This document shows positions 1 through 6,768 of a stretch of DNA of 17,051 bases, in pieces. Source of the DNA: Verrucomicrobiota bacterium (GTDB taxonomy: Bacteria; Verrucomicrobiota; Verrucomicrobiia; Opitutales; Opitutaceae); contig JAEXPL010000405.1 in NCBI GenBank assembly GCA_023446865.1, forward strand, positions 1 to 17,051. The letters are read 5' to 3'. A program made the position numbers and the translations under genes. Below the pieces are notes generated by a model. That model searched no databases. It saw nothing but the letters and a program-made list of their open reading frames with translations, and was not told the DNA's origin. Numbering within the stretch: the stretch's first letter is position 1; each line of letters begins with the position of its first letter.

Positions 1-24
1 ATCGCCGCCCCCACGCGCGGCGAT
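1..24 (-). terminator. Possible hairpin terminator downstream of gdhA
   Basis: ATCGCCGC at 1-8 is the exact reverse complement of GCGGCGAT at 17-24, giving an 8-bp stem with an 8-base loop about 57 bases past the gdhA stop. A T-tract for the minus strand would lie outside the window, so the terminator role is inferred only from position. In GC-rich DNA an 8-bp stem can arise by chance. The bases from 25 to 80 hold nothing else I can recognise. Confidence 0.3.
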
Positions 25-80
25 CCGGGAGGTTTCAGCGCGGCGCCGCGGGACTGGCGGATACGCGATCGCCGGCGGAC

Positions 81-1355
81 TCACGGGAACAGGCCGCGGG
101 CGAGCTTGGCGTCGGCCACGCGCTGGATGCCGAGGGTGAGGGCGGCGAGACGGCGGCTGAACTTCATCTTTCGTTTCTGCGCCTCCACGGCTTCGCGCGC
201 TTGGTCGAGTTGGCGGTGGAGCTTTTCCAGCACCTCGGAGCGCGTCCAGTAGTAGCTCTGGCGGTTCTGCAGCCACTCGAAGTAGGAGACGATCACGCCG
301 CCGGCGTTGCAGAGCACATCGGGGATGATCTCGATCTCGGGACGTTGTTCGAGGATCTTGTCGGCGGCGTTGGTGGTCGGGCCGTTCGCGCCCTCGGCGA
401 GCAGGCGGCAGCGCAGGCGCGGGGCATTCTCCTCGGTGATGACGCGCTCGAGTGCGCAGGGGGCGAGCACGGTGCAATCGAGTTCGAGGAGCTGCTCGTT
501 GGTGAGCGGTGCGCCGCCGGCGAAATCCTGCAGCGTCTTGTTGTAGGCGACGTAGGCGAGGGCCTTGCGGACATCGATCCCCGCGGGATTGAAGATCCCT
601 CCGGTGTAGTCGGAGATGGCGACGATGCGCACGCCGAACTCGGCGAGGGCGAGCGCGGTCTCGCTGCCGACGTTGCCGAAACCCTGGATCGCGGCCGTGG
701 CCTGGGCGGGCGGGATGCCGAGCTCCTCGAGGTAACCGCGGATCAGGTACGCGACACCATGGCCGGTGGCTTCGCGGCGCCCGGCGGAACCGCCGAGGGC
801 GAGCGGCTTGCCGGTGACGACGGCCGGCTCGAGGTGGCCGACGTGGTTGGAGTAGGTGTCGGCCATCCAGCCCATGATCTGCTCGTTGGTGCCGACGTCC
901 GGCGCGGGAATGTCGATGTCGGGGCCGACGAACGGGATCAGCTCCTGCATGTAGCGGCGCGAGAGGCGTTCGAGCTCGGTCGGCGAGAGCGTGCGAGGGT
1001 CGACGACCACACCGCCTTTGGCGCCGCCGTAGGGCAGGCCGGCGAGCGCGCATTTCCAGCTCATCCACATGGAGAGTGCGGCGACCTCGCCGATGGTGAC
1101 ATCCTGATGAAAGCGGATGCCGCCCTTGGACGGACCGGTGGCGAGGCTGTGCTGGACGCGGTAGCCCTCGAACATCTGGATGCGCCCGTCGTCGCGGCGG
1201 ACGGGTATGGAGACCGCGATGGCGCGCCGCGGGTACTTTACGCGGGCGCGGACCTCGGCCGAGAGATTGATGGCGTCGGCCGCAAGGTCGAATTGCCGGC
1301 ACGCCATGCGGAAGACCTCCGACTGGTACAGCCGGGAGTTGTGGTGTTGGTTCAT
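81..1355 (-). CDS. gdhA: Glutamate dehydrogenase (RocG/GudB-like, hexameric type)
   Basis: Glu/Leu/Phe/Val dehydrogenase family enzyme that interconverts glutamate and 2-oxoglutarate plus ammonium with NAD(P), in the cytoplasm. The 424-residue length is that of the small hexameric enzymes. Visible landmarks are the substrate-binding GPSKGGIR (about 74-81), the active-site PYGGAKGG with catalytic Lys at about 113, PAPDVGTN with the catalytic Asp at about 153, and the Rossmann motif GFGNVGS (225-231). Late conserved blocks are AEGANGPTT and NAGGVIVSYFEW. I chose the ATG at 1355 because it gives MNQHHNSRLYQSEVF, the usual N-terminus. The frame stays open upstream, but that part is low-complexity. 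There is no Shine-Dalgarno sequence; a hairpin directly abuts the start. Coenzyme preference cannot be told by eye. It is divergent from the small membrane frame at 1501. Confidence 0.96.
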   Translation of the reverse strand: MNQHHNSRLYQSEVFRMACRQFDLAADAINLSAEVRARVKYPRRAIAVSIPVRRDDGRIQMFEGYRVQHSLATGPSKGGIRFHQDVTIGEVAALSMWMSWKCALAGLPYGGAKGGVVVDPRTLSPTELERLSRRYMQELIPFVGPDIDIPAPDVGTNEQIMGWMADTYSNHVGHLEPAVVTGKPLALGGSAGRREATGHGVAYLIRGYLEELGIPPAQATAAIQGFGNVGSETALALAEFGVRIVAISDYTGGIFNPAGIDVRKALAYVAYNKTLQDFAGGAPLTNEQLLELDCTVLAPCALERVITEENAPRLRCRLLAEGANGPTTNAADKILEQRPEIEIIPDVLCNAGGVIVSYFEWLQNRQSYYWTRSEVLEKLHRQLDQAREAVEAQKRKMKFSRRLAALTLGIQRVADAKLARGLFP

Positions 1356-1376
1356 GGGGTACCGCAATGGTGCCCC
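1356..1376 (-). promoter_or_regulatory. Hairpin abutting the gdhA start codon
   Basis: GGGGTACC (1356-1363) and GGTGCCCC (1369-1376) form an 8-bp inverted repeat around a 5-base loop. On the transcribed minus strand this reads GGGGCACC, loop ATTGC, GGTACCCC, then directly ATG: seven pairs and one C-A mismatch. It occupies the place a ribosome binding site would hold. It could restrain translation initiation, act as an operator, or be chance. The rest of the 145-base divergent spacer (1356-1500) shows no clear promoter to my eye. Confidence 0.3.
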
Positions 1377-1500
1377 GGACCCCGGGCGGCGCAACTGGCG
1401 GAATAATGCCCGCTCGCAAAATCTCACGGCTTCGCAATCGTGGGGCGCATTCGGCGAGGCGCCGATCCCTGCCACTCCCGACACCAGCCCCCCACCATCC

Positions 1501-1824
1501 ATGAGCGAAACCCTTGCCTTCCTCGGCCTTTTCCTCGGCGCAGCTCTCGGACAATTCACCGTGGCCATCGGCTGGATCGCGGCCGCCGCCGCCATCGCGG
1601 CGGGCTATGGCAAGCGCAGCTGGTTCTCCATCTAGGTCATCGCGCTGATCGGCGGCCTCGTGGCGCGTTTCCTTTTCAAGGACACTACTGCCGACATGAA
1701 GCTGGGTGGTCTCGCCGGGAGCCTGGTCTTCAACTTCATCCTCTACCTCGGCATCGGCTGCGTCGGGTATGCGATCGGCTGGCTCGTCATGCGCGTGCTG
1801 CGCAAGGACGCCGAGGCGGACTGA
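1501..1824 (+). pseudogene. Small membrane protein frame broken by an in-frame TAG
   Basis: The ATG at 1501 opens 44 hydrophobic codons (MSETLAFLGLFLGAALGQF...). These end in TAG at 1633-1635. The same frame then runs on for 62 sense codons to TGA at 1822-1824. The downstream half is as membrane-like as the first: VIALIGGLVARFLF, then LVFNFILYLGIGCVGYAIGW, ending in a basic-acidic tail RKDAEAD. Without the TAG it would be one 107-codon protein with three or four membrane segments. No Shine-Dalgarno precedes 1501 or the internal ATG at 1696. The simplest reading is a recent nonsense mutation or a sequencing error. A 44-residue peptide as the true product is possible. Family not recognised. Confidence 0.6.
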
Positions 1825-1876
1825 GGCTGGCGGTCTCTCTCGCGACCGGGGCCAACGCCGCCTGGGGGCGCCCGCG

Positions 1877-1894
1877 CCTACGTAGGTCTACGTA
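1877..1894. repeat. Tandem CTACGTA, first copy inside a perfect palindrome
   Basis: CTACGTA occurs at 1878-1884 and 1888-1894, one helical turn apart. The first copy sits in the 10-bp palindrome CCTACGTAGG (1877-1886). It lies 52 bases upstream of the start at 1946 in the spacer after the broken membrane gene, so it could be an operator. No factor is suggested by the sequence. Confidence 0.3.
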
Positions 1895-1945
1895 AGCGGT
1901 GTGAACGGCCTTGAGCCCGGCGCCGATGGCGGCGAGGGAAATCCC

Positions 1946-2896
1946 ATGCGTTTGCGATGCGAGTTCGATGCCGGCAGCGGGGTGTGCCTTTGGGCAGATG
2001 ATGGCGAGGCCCGGGATCGTTGGGACTATGCGGTCGACTTCGCGATGCTTGGGCTGGCCCCGGCGACGGTGGGCGAAGGCGAACGTCTGCTCGCCGAGTG
2101 GGATGCATGGGCTCTGCCCGGCGACACCGCGGTGGACGACCGCACGCTCGCTCCCGACTTCAATGCGCGGGTGGGGCGGTGGTTGGAGCAGGTCCGCCGG
2201 GAACTCGGACCGACGGTGACCGTGGTGCGTGCGGCCGATCAGGGGGATCCCCGGGACGGCCCGGTGACAACCATGGAAGGGACGGTGGTTGCGTGTTTCG
2301 CTTCGGAGGCTAGCCGGACGGAACCGGCGGGGCGGTGGATGGCGGATACGACCTGGCGGGCGACGGCCTCATGGATGGTTCCGAATCTCCGTTGGCGGAG
2401 GGACGACGCGCAAACGCCGCAGGGCCTATTGCGGGTGTTGTCGGTGGAGCCCGGGTTCCTGGGCGGTTGGTGGCAGTTGCGGGACGGAGGGCCTGATCTG
2501 TTTTTCGAAGGCGACCCGGTGGAACATGCGATGACGAGCATCGAAGAGGGAAACGTCGTGGGGTTGGCGAACTTTCTCGGTCGTTTGGAGGTGCGCTGGA
2601 TTCACCTGGCCGAGGCGCGGGTGAACGAACCGTGGCGTCCCTCCCGACGGCACCGGAACCGTGATGGTCGGGGCTCGTGGCTGGAGTGGTGGGCGTTCTT
2701 TCGCAACGCCACCCGCGCTCTGAAGGGCGAGGCGGTGCCGGAATCGTATCTTCGGAAGGAGCGGGACCGCCTCTTCCTCGAATGGACCTTCGGGGGCGTC
2801 GAAAAGCGGTGGCCCGCCCACGCCGGGGAGGCGCTGGAACGGGCCGGTTGGCGCCGAGAATCGTTTGCGACGTTCTCCCGGGAGCCGGGCTCCTGA
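1946..2896 (+). CDS. Hypothetical tryptophan-rich protein
   Basis: A 316-residue protein I do not recognise. It has no signal peptide or membrane segment, so it is probably cytoplasmic. It contains 19 Trp (about 6%), spread along the chain at 16, 26, 52, 55, 79, 131, 137, 143, 150, 175, 176, 218, 230, 245, 248, 249, 280, 289 and 302. A Gly/Asp-rich hinge around 98-108 divides an N-terminal part of about 95 residues from a longer C-terminal part; each could be a domain. Residues 229-243 are strongly basic (PWRPSRRHRNRDGRG). The start is set by GAGGG at 1934-1938, seven bases before the ATG. An upstream in-frame GTG at 1901 has no such site. The gene is convergent with metF, with 31 bases between the stops. 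Function unknown. Confidence 0.75.
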   Translation: MRLRCEFDAGSGVCLWADDGEARDRWDYAVDFAMLGLAPATVGEGERLLAEWDAWALPGDTAVDDRTLAPDFNARVGRWLEQVRRELGPTVTVVRAADQGDPRDGPVTTMEGTVVACFASEASRTEPAGRWMADTTWRATASWMVPNLRWRRDDAQTPQGLLRVLSVEPGFLGGWWQLRDGGPDLFFEGDPVEHAMTSIEEGNVVGLANFLGRLEVRWIHLAEARVNEPWRPSRRHRNRDGRGSWLEWWAFFRNATRALKGEAVPESYLRKERDRLFLEWTFGGVEKRWPAHAGEALERAGWRRESFATFSREPGS

Positions 2897-2927
2897 GCGC
2901 GCTACGCAGGCCGTTGGCCCGTTGGGC

Positions 2928-3806
2928 TCAGGCCGCGAGCGCGGCGACGAGCGCGAGGGCGGACTTCGCGCGGTTCAGTGTGTAGAGATGGTAGCCCGGA
3001 GCGTGATTGGCGAGGAGGCCGCGGATCTGAGTGATGGCCCACTCGAGGCCGACGAACTCCACGGCATCGGCGCTGTCTCCGGCGGCTTCGAGCCGGCGCA
3101 CGAGGGGCGCGGGCAGGGTGGCACCGCACAGGTCGGTGAAGCGGCGAATCTGTTTGAGCGAAAGCACCGGCATGATGCCGGGTACGATCGGCACGAGGAT
3201 TCCCCGGGCGCGGCAGGCCTCGACGAAGCGATAGTAGACGGTGTTGTCGAAGAAGAGCTGGGTGACGATGAAGTCGGCGCCGGCGTCGACCTTGCGCTTG
3301 AGGTTGTCGAGGTCGAGGGATGCGGAGGCGGCCTCCGGGTGTTTCTCCGGATAGCCGCCGACACCGAGGCAGAAGTCCGAGTGGCGGCGTTTGAGCAAGG
3401 CGACGAGATCCGAGCCGTAGCGAAGCCCGGGTTGGAAGGCGGTGGCGGGATCGGCGCCCTTCGGAATATCCCCGCGCAGGGCCATGATGTTGCGGATACC
3501 CGCCGAGTGATGGGCGGAGGCGATCTGCTCGATCTCGGCGGGCGAGTGGTTGACGCAGGTGAGGTGCGCCATGGTCACGAAGCCGTTGCCCTCGCGGAGG
3601 TGGCGCGCGATGGCGGCGGTGCGTTCGCGGGTGGAACCACCGGCGCCGTAGGTGATCGAGACGTAGTCGGGGGAGAGCTTGGCGATCTCGTGGGCGGTGA
3701 GGCGGAGTTGGTCGACGCCGGCATCGTCCTTCGGCGGGAAGAACTCGATCGACTTGAGCGGACGGCCGGTGGCGAAAAGGGCGGAGATCGGGCGGTCAGG
3801 CGTCAT
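2928..3806 (-). CDS. metF: 5,10-methylenetetrahydrofolate reductase
   Basis: Flavoenzyme that reduces 5,10-methylene-THF to 5-methyl-THF, the methyl donor for methionine synthesis; cytoplasmic TIM barrel. The 292-residue length matches the short bacterial MetF type. Visible motifs are SIEFFPPK, whose Glu (21) corresponds to the catalytic Glu28 of the E. coli enzyme, then YVSITYGAGGSTRERT (48-63), NIMALRGDIP with the FAD-contacting Asp (113), and VTQLFFD with the folate-contacting Gln (183). PIVPGIMP follows at about 206-213. The start is ATG at 3806 with no Shine-Dalgarno. The gene follows rlmN on the same strand after 84 bases, so cotranscription is possible. I looked in that spacer for a SAM- or SAH-responsive leader and saw no recognisable one. 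Confidence 0.97.
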   Translation of the reverse strand: MTPDRPISALFATGRPLKSIEFFPPKDDAGVDQLRLTAHEIAKLSPDYVSITYGAGGSTRERTAAIARHLREGNGFVTMAHLTCVNHSPAEIEQIASAHHSAGIRNIMALRGDIPKGADPATAFQPGLRYGSDLVALLKRRHSDFCLGVGGYPEKHPEAASASLDLDNLKRKVDAGADFIVTQLFFDNTVYYRFVEACRARGILVPIVPGIMPVLSLKQIRRFTDLCGATLPAPLVRRLEAAGDSADAVEFVGLEWAITQIRGLLANHAPGYHLYTLNRAKSALALVAALAA

Positions 3807-3890
3807 GGCGTAGACGCATCAACGAATCCGAATGCGAAGATTAGTAAAGGGGTTTCTTCGCCGAGTTTCGCCGCATGGCGGTGCCGAGGC

Positions 3891-5015
3891 CTATGCTTTC
3901 GGCGAGGTGTCGGCGCTCCGCTCGCGTTCGGTGCGGAGGCGGAGCTGGCCGCAGGCGGCGTCGATCTCGTGGCCCTTCTCCCGACGCAGGGTAAAGGAGA
4001 CGCCTTGGCGTTCGAGCACGGCGGCGAACTTTTCCTGGCGGGCGAGCGAGGGGCGTTTCCACTCGAGCCCGGCGACGGTGTTGTAGGGAATCAGATTCAC
4101 ATGCGCGTGGAGGTCGCGCGCGATGCCGGCCAGGCGCTCGGCCTGGTCGAGGGAGTCGTTGACGTCCTCAATGAGGATGAACTCGAGCGTGAGCATGCGG
4201 CCGTGTTTCTCGGCGAAATCCTGCGCGGCGGCGACGAGCTCGGCGAGAGGCCAGCGCTTGTTCACGGGCATGATGCGCTCGCGGACGTCGTCGGTCGCAC
4301 CGTGGAGGCTGATCGCGAGGCGGAAGCCGAGCGGTTCCTCGGCGAGGCGGCGAATCTGCGGCACGAGGCCGCTGGTCGAGAGGGTGATGCGGCGGGCGCC
4401 GAAGCCGAGGCCCCACTCGGCGTTGAGGATCGTGAGCGCGGCGATGAGGGCGTCGTAGTTGTGGAGCGGTTCGCCCATGCCCATGACGACGAGGTTGTCG
4501 AACGACGCCAACTCGGCGCGGGCACGGGTCGTGCGGGCGTCCTCGCGGTAGCAGACTTGGAGAAGCTGGGCGACGATCTCGCCGGCGGAGAGGTTGCGCT
4601 TGAGGCCGTCGAGGCCGGAGGCGCAGAAGACGCACCCCATCGCGCAGCCGACCTGGGTGGAAATGCAGATGGTCTTGCGCGAGTGGTCGACGCCCACGCC
4701 GTCCTGCGGCGCGCGAATGATGACCGTCTCGATCAAGGAACCGTCGCGTAACTCGAGCAGGAGCTTGTCGGTGACATCCTGCGACTGGCGGTCGAGGACG
4801 AGCGAGGCGGGCATCAGGTCGAACGTCTCGTCGAGCCAGGCGCGGAGCGGCTTCGAGAGGTTGCTCATCTCGTCCCAGGAGCGCGCGCGCTTCTTGTAGA
4901 GCCACTCGAGGATCTGCTTGGCGCGAAACTTCGGCTCGCCGCGTTCGGCGAGGCGGGCGGCAAGGCTGTCGAGGGTCTCGCCGGTGAGCGGCGGTTTCGC
5001 GGGTGTGAACTTCAT
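3891..5015 (-). CDS. rlmN: 23S rRNA/tRNA adenine-C2 methyltransferase RlmN (radical SAM)
   Basis: Radical SAM enzyme that methylates C2 of A2503 in 23S rRNA and A37 of certain tRNAs, tuning decoding accuracy. The 374-residue protein shows an N-terminal RlmN domain (FRAKQILEWLYKK at about 30-42). The 4Fe-4S motif CAMGCVFC has Cys at 124, 128 and 131. GMGEPLHNYD (179-188) and LAISLHGATDD (233-243) follow. The methyl-carrying Cys355 is in IDAACGQL. All catalytic residues are present, and the late Cys in IDAACGQL fits RlmN. Absence of Cfr was not tested. The ATG at 5015 gives the normal N-terminus MKFTPAKPPL; a longer frame to 5087 runs into the divergent permease promoter region. It is divergent from the lptF-like gene with 85 bases between them. 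Confidence 0.97.
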   Translation of the reverse strand: MKFTPAKPPLTGETLDSLAARLAERGEPKFRAKQILEWLYKKRARSWDEMSNLSKPLRAWLDETFDLMPASLVLDRQSQDVTDKLLLELRDGSLIETVIIRAPQDGVGVDHSRKTICISTQVGCAMGCVFCASGLDGLKRNLSAGEIVAQLLQVCYREDARTTRARAELASFDNLVVMGMGEPLHNYDALIAALTILNAEWGLGFGARRITLSTSGLVPQIRRLAEEPLGFRLAISLHGATDDVRERIMPVNKRWPLAELVAAAQDFAEKHGRMLTLEFILIEDVNDSLDQAERLAGIARDLHAHVNLIPYNTVAGLEWKRPSLARQEKFAAVLERQGVSFTLRREKGHEIDAACGQLRLRTERERSADTSPKA

Positions 5016-5100
5016 CGGCAGACGGCGGTCGGAGGAGGTGCGCGAGCAGCCAACAGATGGTTTGCCAGCCTGCAAGCTTGCCCGCAATCAAGTCCCCGGC

Positions 5101-6246
5101 GTGCCCACCACCCTCGATCGCTACATCTTCCGCAACGTGCTTGTGTCGTCGCTGGCCGCGGCGGGCATCTGCGCGTTCGTGCTGCTGGTGGGCAACGTGA
5201 TGAAGGATCTGTTGCAGGCGTTCGCGTCGGAGCAGATCGATGCGATCACGTTCTTTCGCCTCACGTGGATGCTGGTGCCCTACGTGATGCCTTACGCGAT
5301 CCCGCTGGGCTTGCTCACGGGTATCCTGCTCGTACTCGGGCGGCTTTCGGCGCAGCAGGAGATCACGGCGATGCGGGCGGCGGGGTGGGGTGTGGCGCGG
5401 ATCGCGCGGCCGATCTTCGCGTTGGCATTGGTCGGGGCGGCGGTGTCGCTCTGGTATGGCTGCGAGGGCAGCCCGCGGGCCAAGAGCAACGCGAACCTCA
5501 TCAAGGCCGACGCGGTGCGCGTCAATCCGCTGAGCTTCATCGTGCCGCGCGAGTTCGTGCGGTCGTTTCCGGGATACGTCATCTACGTGTCGGAGAAGGA
5601 GGGGACGGAGGTGCGCGACCTCTCGATCTGGAATCTGGATGCCAAGAGCCGGGTCAAGGGCTACCTGCGGGCCGAGACGGGCACGGTTGTCTACGACGAT
5701 GAAAATTCGCAACTGCTCATCACGCCGCGCCGCGGGGTGCTGGAGCTGCGCAACACCGAGGATCCGGAGGATTTCGCGAAGGATATCCGCCTGATCCAGT
5801 TCGCCGAATGGCAGCGCATCCCGCTGCCGCTTGAGAACCTCGTGGGCAAGAGCACCTATCGGCGCAAACTCTCGATCCTGACCTTTGCGGAGCTCAACGC
5901 CGAGCTGGAGCGGACGAACCGCAACGAGGCGAAACTTCCCCCGCGCGAGGTGGGGCTGCAGGCGACCCAGATCCGCTATGCGATGCAGAAGCAGCTCACG
6001 CTGGGCGCGAGTGTGCTGGCCTTTGCGTTCGTGGGCGTGCCACTGGGAATCAAGATGCAGCGCAAGGAGACGAGCGCCAATCTCGGCCTGGCCGTTGTGC
6101 TCGCGCTCGGCTTCCTCTTCTTCCAGATGATCATCGACTGGAGTCAGAAGAAACCGTCGCTGCACCCGGAGTTGCTCGTCTGGCTGCCCTGCCTGGTCTT
6201 CGCTGCGATCGGTTCCTGGCTGTTTTGGCGCGTCGATCGGCAGTGA
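5101..6246 (+). CDS. LptF/LptG (YjgP/YjgQ) family lipopolysaccharide export permease
   Basis: Inner-membrane permease subunit of the LptBFGC ABC transporter that extracts LPS and pushes it to the outer membrane. The 381-residue protein has the family plan of six membrane segments, at about 13-35, 55-79, 103-120, 302-318, 328-347 and 355-376. A large periplasmic beta domain lies between the third and fourth. The opening TLDRYIFRNVL and the coupling segment GRLSAQQEITAMRAAGW (about 80-96) are typical. The GTG at 5101 is chosen because translation from it starts at the family N-terminus; GTG 5038 is in frame and preceded by GGAGGA but would add 21 non-conserved residues. Only one permease is present, so the partner F or G subunit and LptB must lie elsewhere. 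I cannot decide between LptF and LptG. Confidence 0.92.
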   Translation: MPTTLDRYIFRNVLVSSLAAAGICAFVLLVGNVMKDLLQAFASEQIDAITFFRLTWMLVPYVMPYAIPLGLLTGILLVLGRLSAQQEITAMRAAGWGVARIARPIFALALVGAAVSLWYGCEGSPRAKSNANLIKADAVRVNPLSFIVPREFVRSFPGYVIYVSEKEGTEVRDLSIWNLDAKSRVKGYLRAETGTVVYDDENSQLLITPRRGVLELRNTEDPEDFAKDIRLIQFAEWQRIPLPLENLVGKSTYRRKLSILTFAELNAELERTNRNEAKLPPREVGLQATQIRYAMQKQLTLGASVLAFAFVGVPLGIKMQRKETSANLGLAVVLALGFLFFQMIIDWSQKKPSLHPELLVWLPCLVFAAIGSWLFWRVDRQ

Positions 6247-6298
6247 GGTGCGACCTCTGTGGGGCGCACATCCGGCCGAAGCGCAGGCGCGGTTCGGG

Positions 6299-6325
6299 GT
6301 TTGCCTGATAGCTGGTGCGGCAAAC
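6299..6325 (+). terminator. Possible weak terminator of the LPS permease gene
   Basis: GTTTGCC and GGCAAAC make a perfect 7-bp stem with a 13-base loop, 53 bases after the permease stop. It is followed by TTATGCTAATTATT, which is AT-rich but not a clean T-run. The same AT-rich segment could equally be a promoter -10 region for the downstream remnant. Confidence 0.3.
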
Positions 6326-6520
6326 TTATGCTAATTATTAGGGCGTACACAGCGGCGTGTGCTGCCGCTCCAGCCCTCCTCCCACTCAGGCCCCGATCCA
6401 CTGTCACGAATATTCGGTTATGACTGCCAAAGACGCAAACACTCCACTGGCGATCCCGGCCTCTAGCCGGTGCCGGAGCCGTGCTTCCGGTCAGATGGCC
6501 TCCGGGGCAGGGTTGGGCGG

Positions 6521-6661
6521 ATGGTGGGACTCACTTTCGGCACCAAAGAGATGGAAGGGTTCACATTCGAGAATGGCGATGCTGTCACCGAGCCGACGAC
6601 AGTAGGAGCGATTGGGGCTGCATTGTTGTGCGGTTTGGCGTTGTGGCACCCGCGATTTCCG
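6521..6661 (+). pseudogene. Remnant of a PEP-CTERM protein C-terminus
   Basis: In one plus frame the translation reads MVGLTFGTKEMEGFTFENG, then TEPTTVGAIGAALL, CGLALW and HPRF. This matches the layout of a PEP-CTERM sorting tail: a short x-E-P motif (here TEP, codons 6587-6595), about 17 hydrophobic residues and a terminal basic patch. The basic patch is degraded to HPRF and the frame runs on instead of stopping. A TAG at 6464 in the same frame leaves only about 40 residues upstream of the tail, with no signal peptide, so no intact protein exists. A hairpin terminator lies 37 bases beyond, as expected for a former gene end. The assignment is inference from a short segment. Confidence 0.4.
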
Positions 6662-6697
6662 AAGAACCCAGCCAGAACCCAACCATCTTGCCGAACG

Positions 6698-6723
6698 GAA
6701 CCCCGGGCGAAAGCCCGGGGTTC
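6698..6723 (+). terminator. Strong hairpin terminator with GAAA loop
   Basis: GAACCCCGGGC (6698-6708) and GCCCGGGGTTC (6713-6723) form a perfect 11-bp stem closed by a GAAA tetraloop. ATGTTTTG follows on the plus strand. On the minus strand no T-run follows the stem, so it serves plus-strand transcription best. Its owner would be the decayed PEP-CTERM frame or read-through from the LPS permease. It also shields the minus-strand gene ending at 6769. Confidence 0.75.
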
Positions 6724-6768
6724 ATGTTTTGAGGGGCGGGGCAAGCACTGCGGCCGTCGCCCTGCCGC

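Larger units (their letters stand above)
6247..6768. other. Gene-poor spacer with dyads and a gene remnant
   Basis: About 520 bases between the LPS permease stop and the end of the convergent 491-residue gene, with no intact gene I can support. It is locally AT-richer around 6320-6345. It contains a dyad GTTTGCC/GGCAAAC (6299-6305 and 6319-6325), the 11-base palindrome CTAATTATTAG (6331-6341) and a 6-bp stem AGCGGC/GCCGCT (6351-6356 and 6364-6369). A PEP-CTERM-like remnant and a terminator, listed separately, follow. The first dyad, followed by an AT-rich run, may end the permease transcript. Confidence 0.6.

Noticed and set aside
201..1406. 401-codon plus-strand open frame
   Set aside because: Antisense to gdhA, whose protein is unmistakable. 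Its translation is Gly/Ala/Asp/Val-rich without family features, a shadow of high-GC codon use.
1633..1635. Pyrrolysine or other recoding at the TAG
   Set aside because: No downstream insertion element is recognisable and no supporting tRNA or enzyme gene is in the window; nonsense mutation or sequence error is simpler.
3807..3890. SAM- or SAH-type riboswitch ahead of metF
   Set aside because: The 84-base spacer has only short 4-bp stems and no recognisable conserved riboswitch core; too short for most classes.
2865..4751. 628-codon plus-strand open frame
   Set aside because: Runs antisense across both metF and rlmN and the spacer; composition is low-complexity Ala/Gly/Glu/Val as expected of a shadow frame.
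4168..6165. 665-codon minus-strand open frame
   Set aside because: Overlaps rlmN in another frame and the LPS permease in antisense; Arg/His/Pro-rich shadow.
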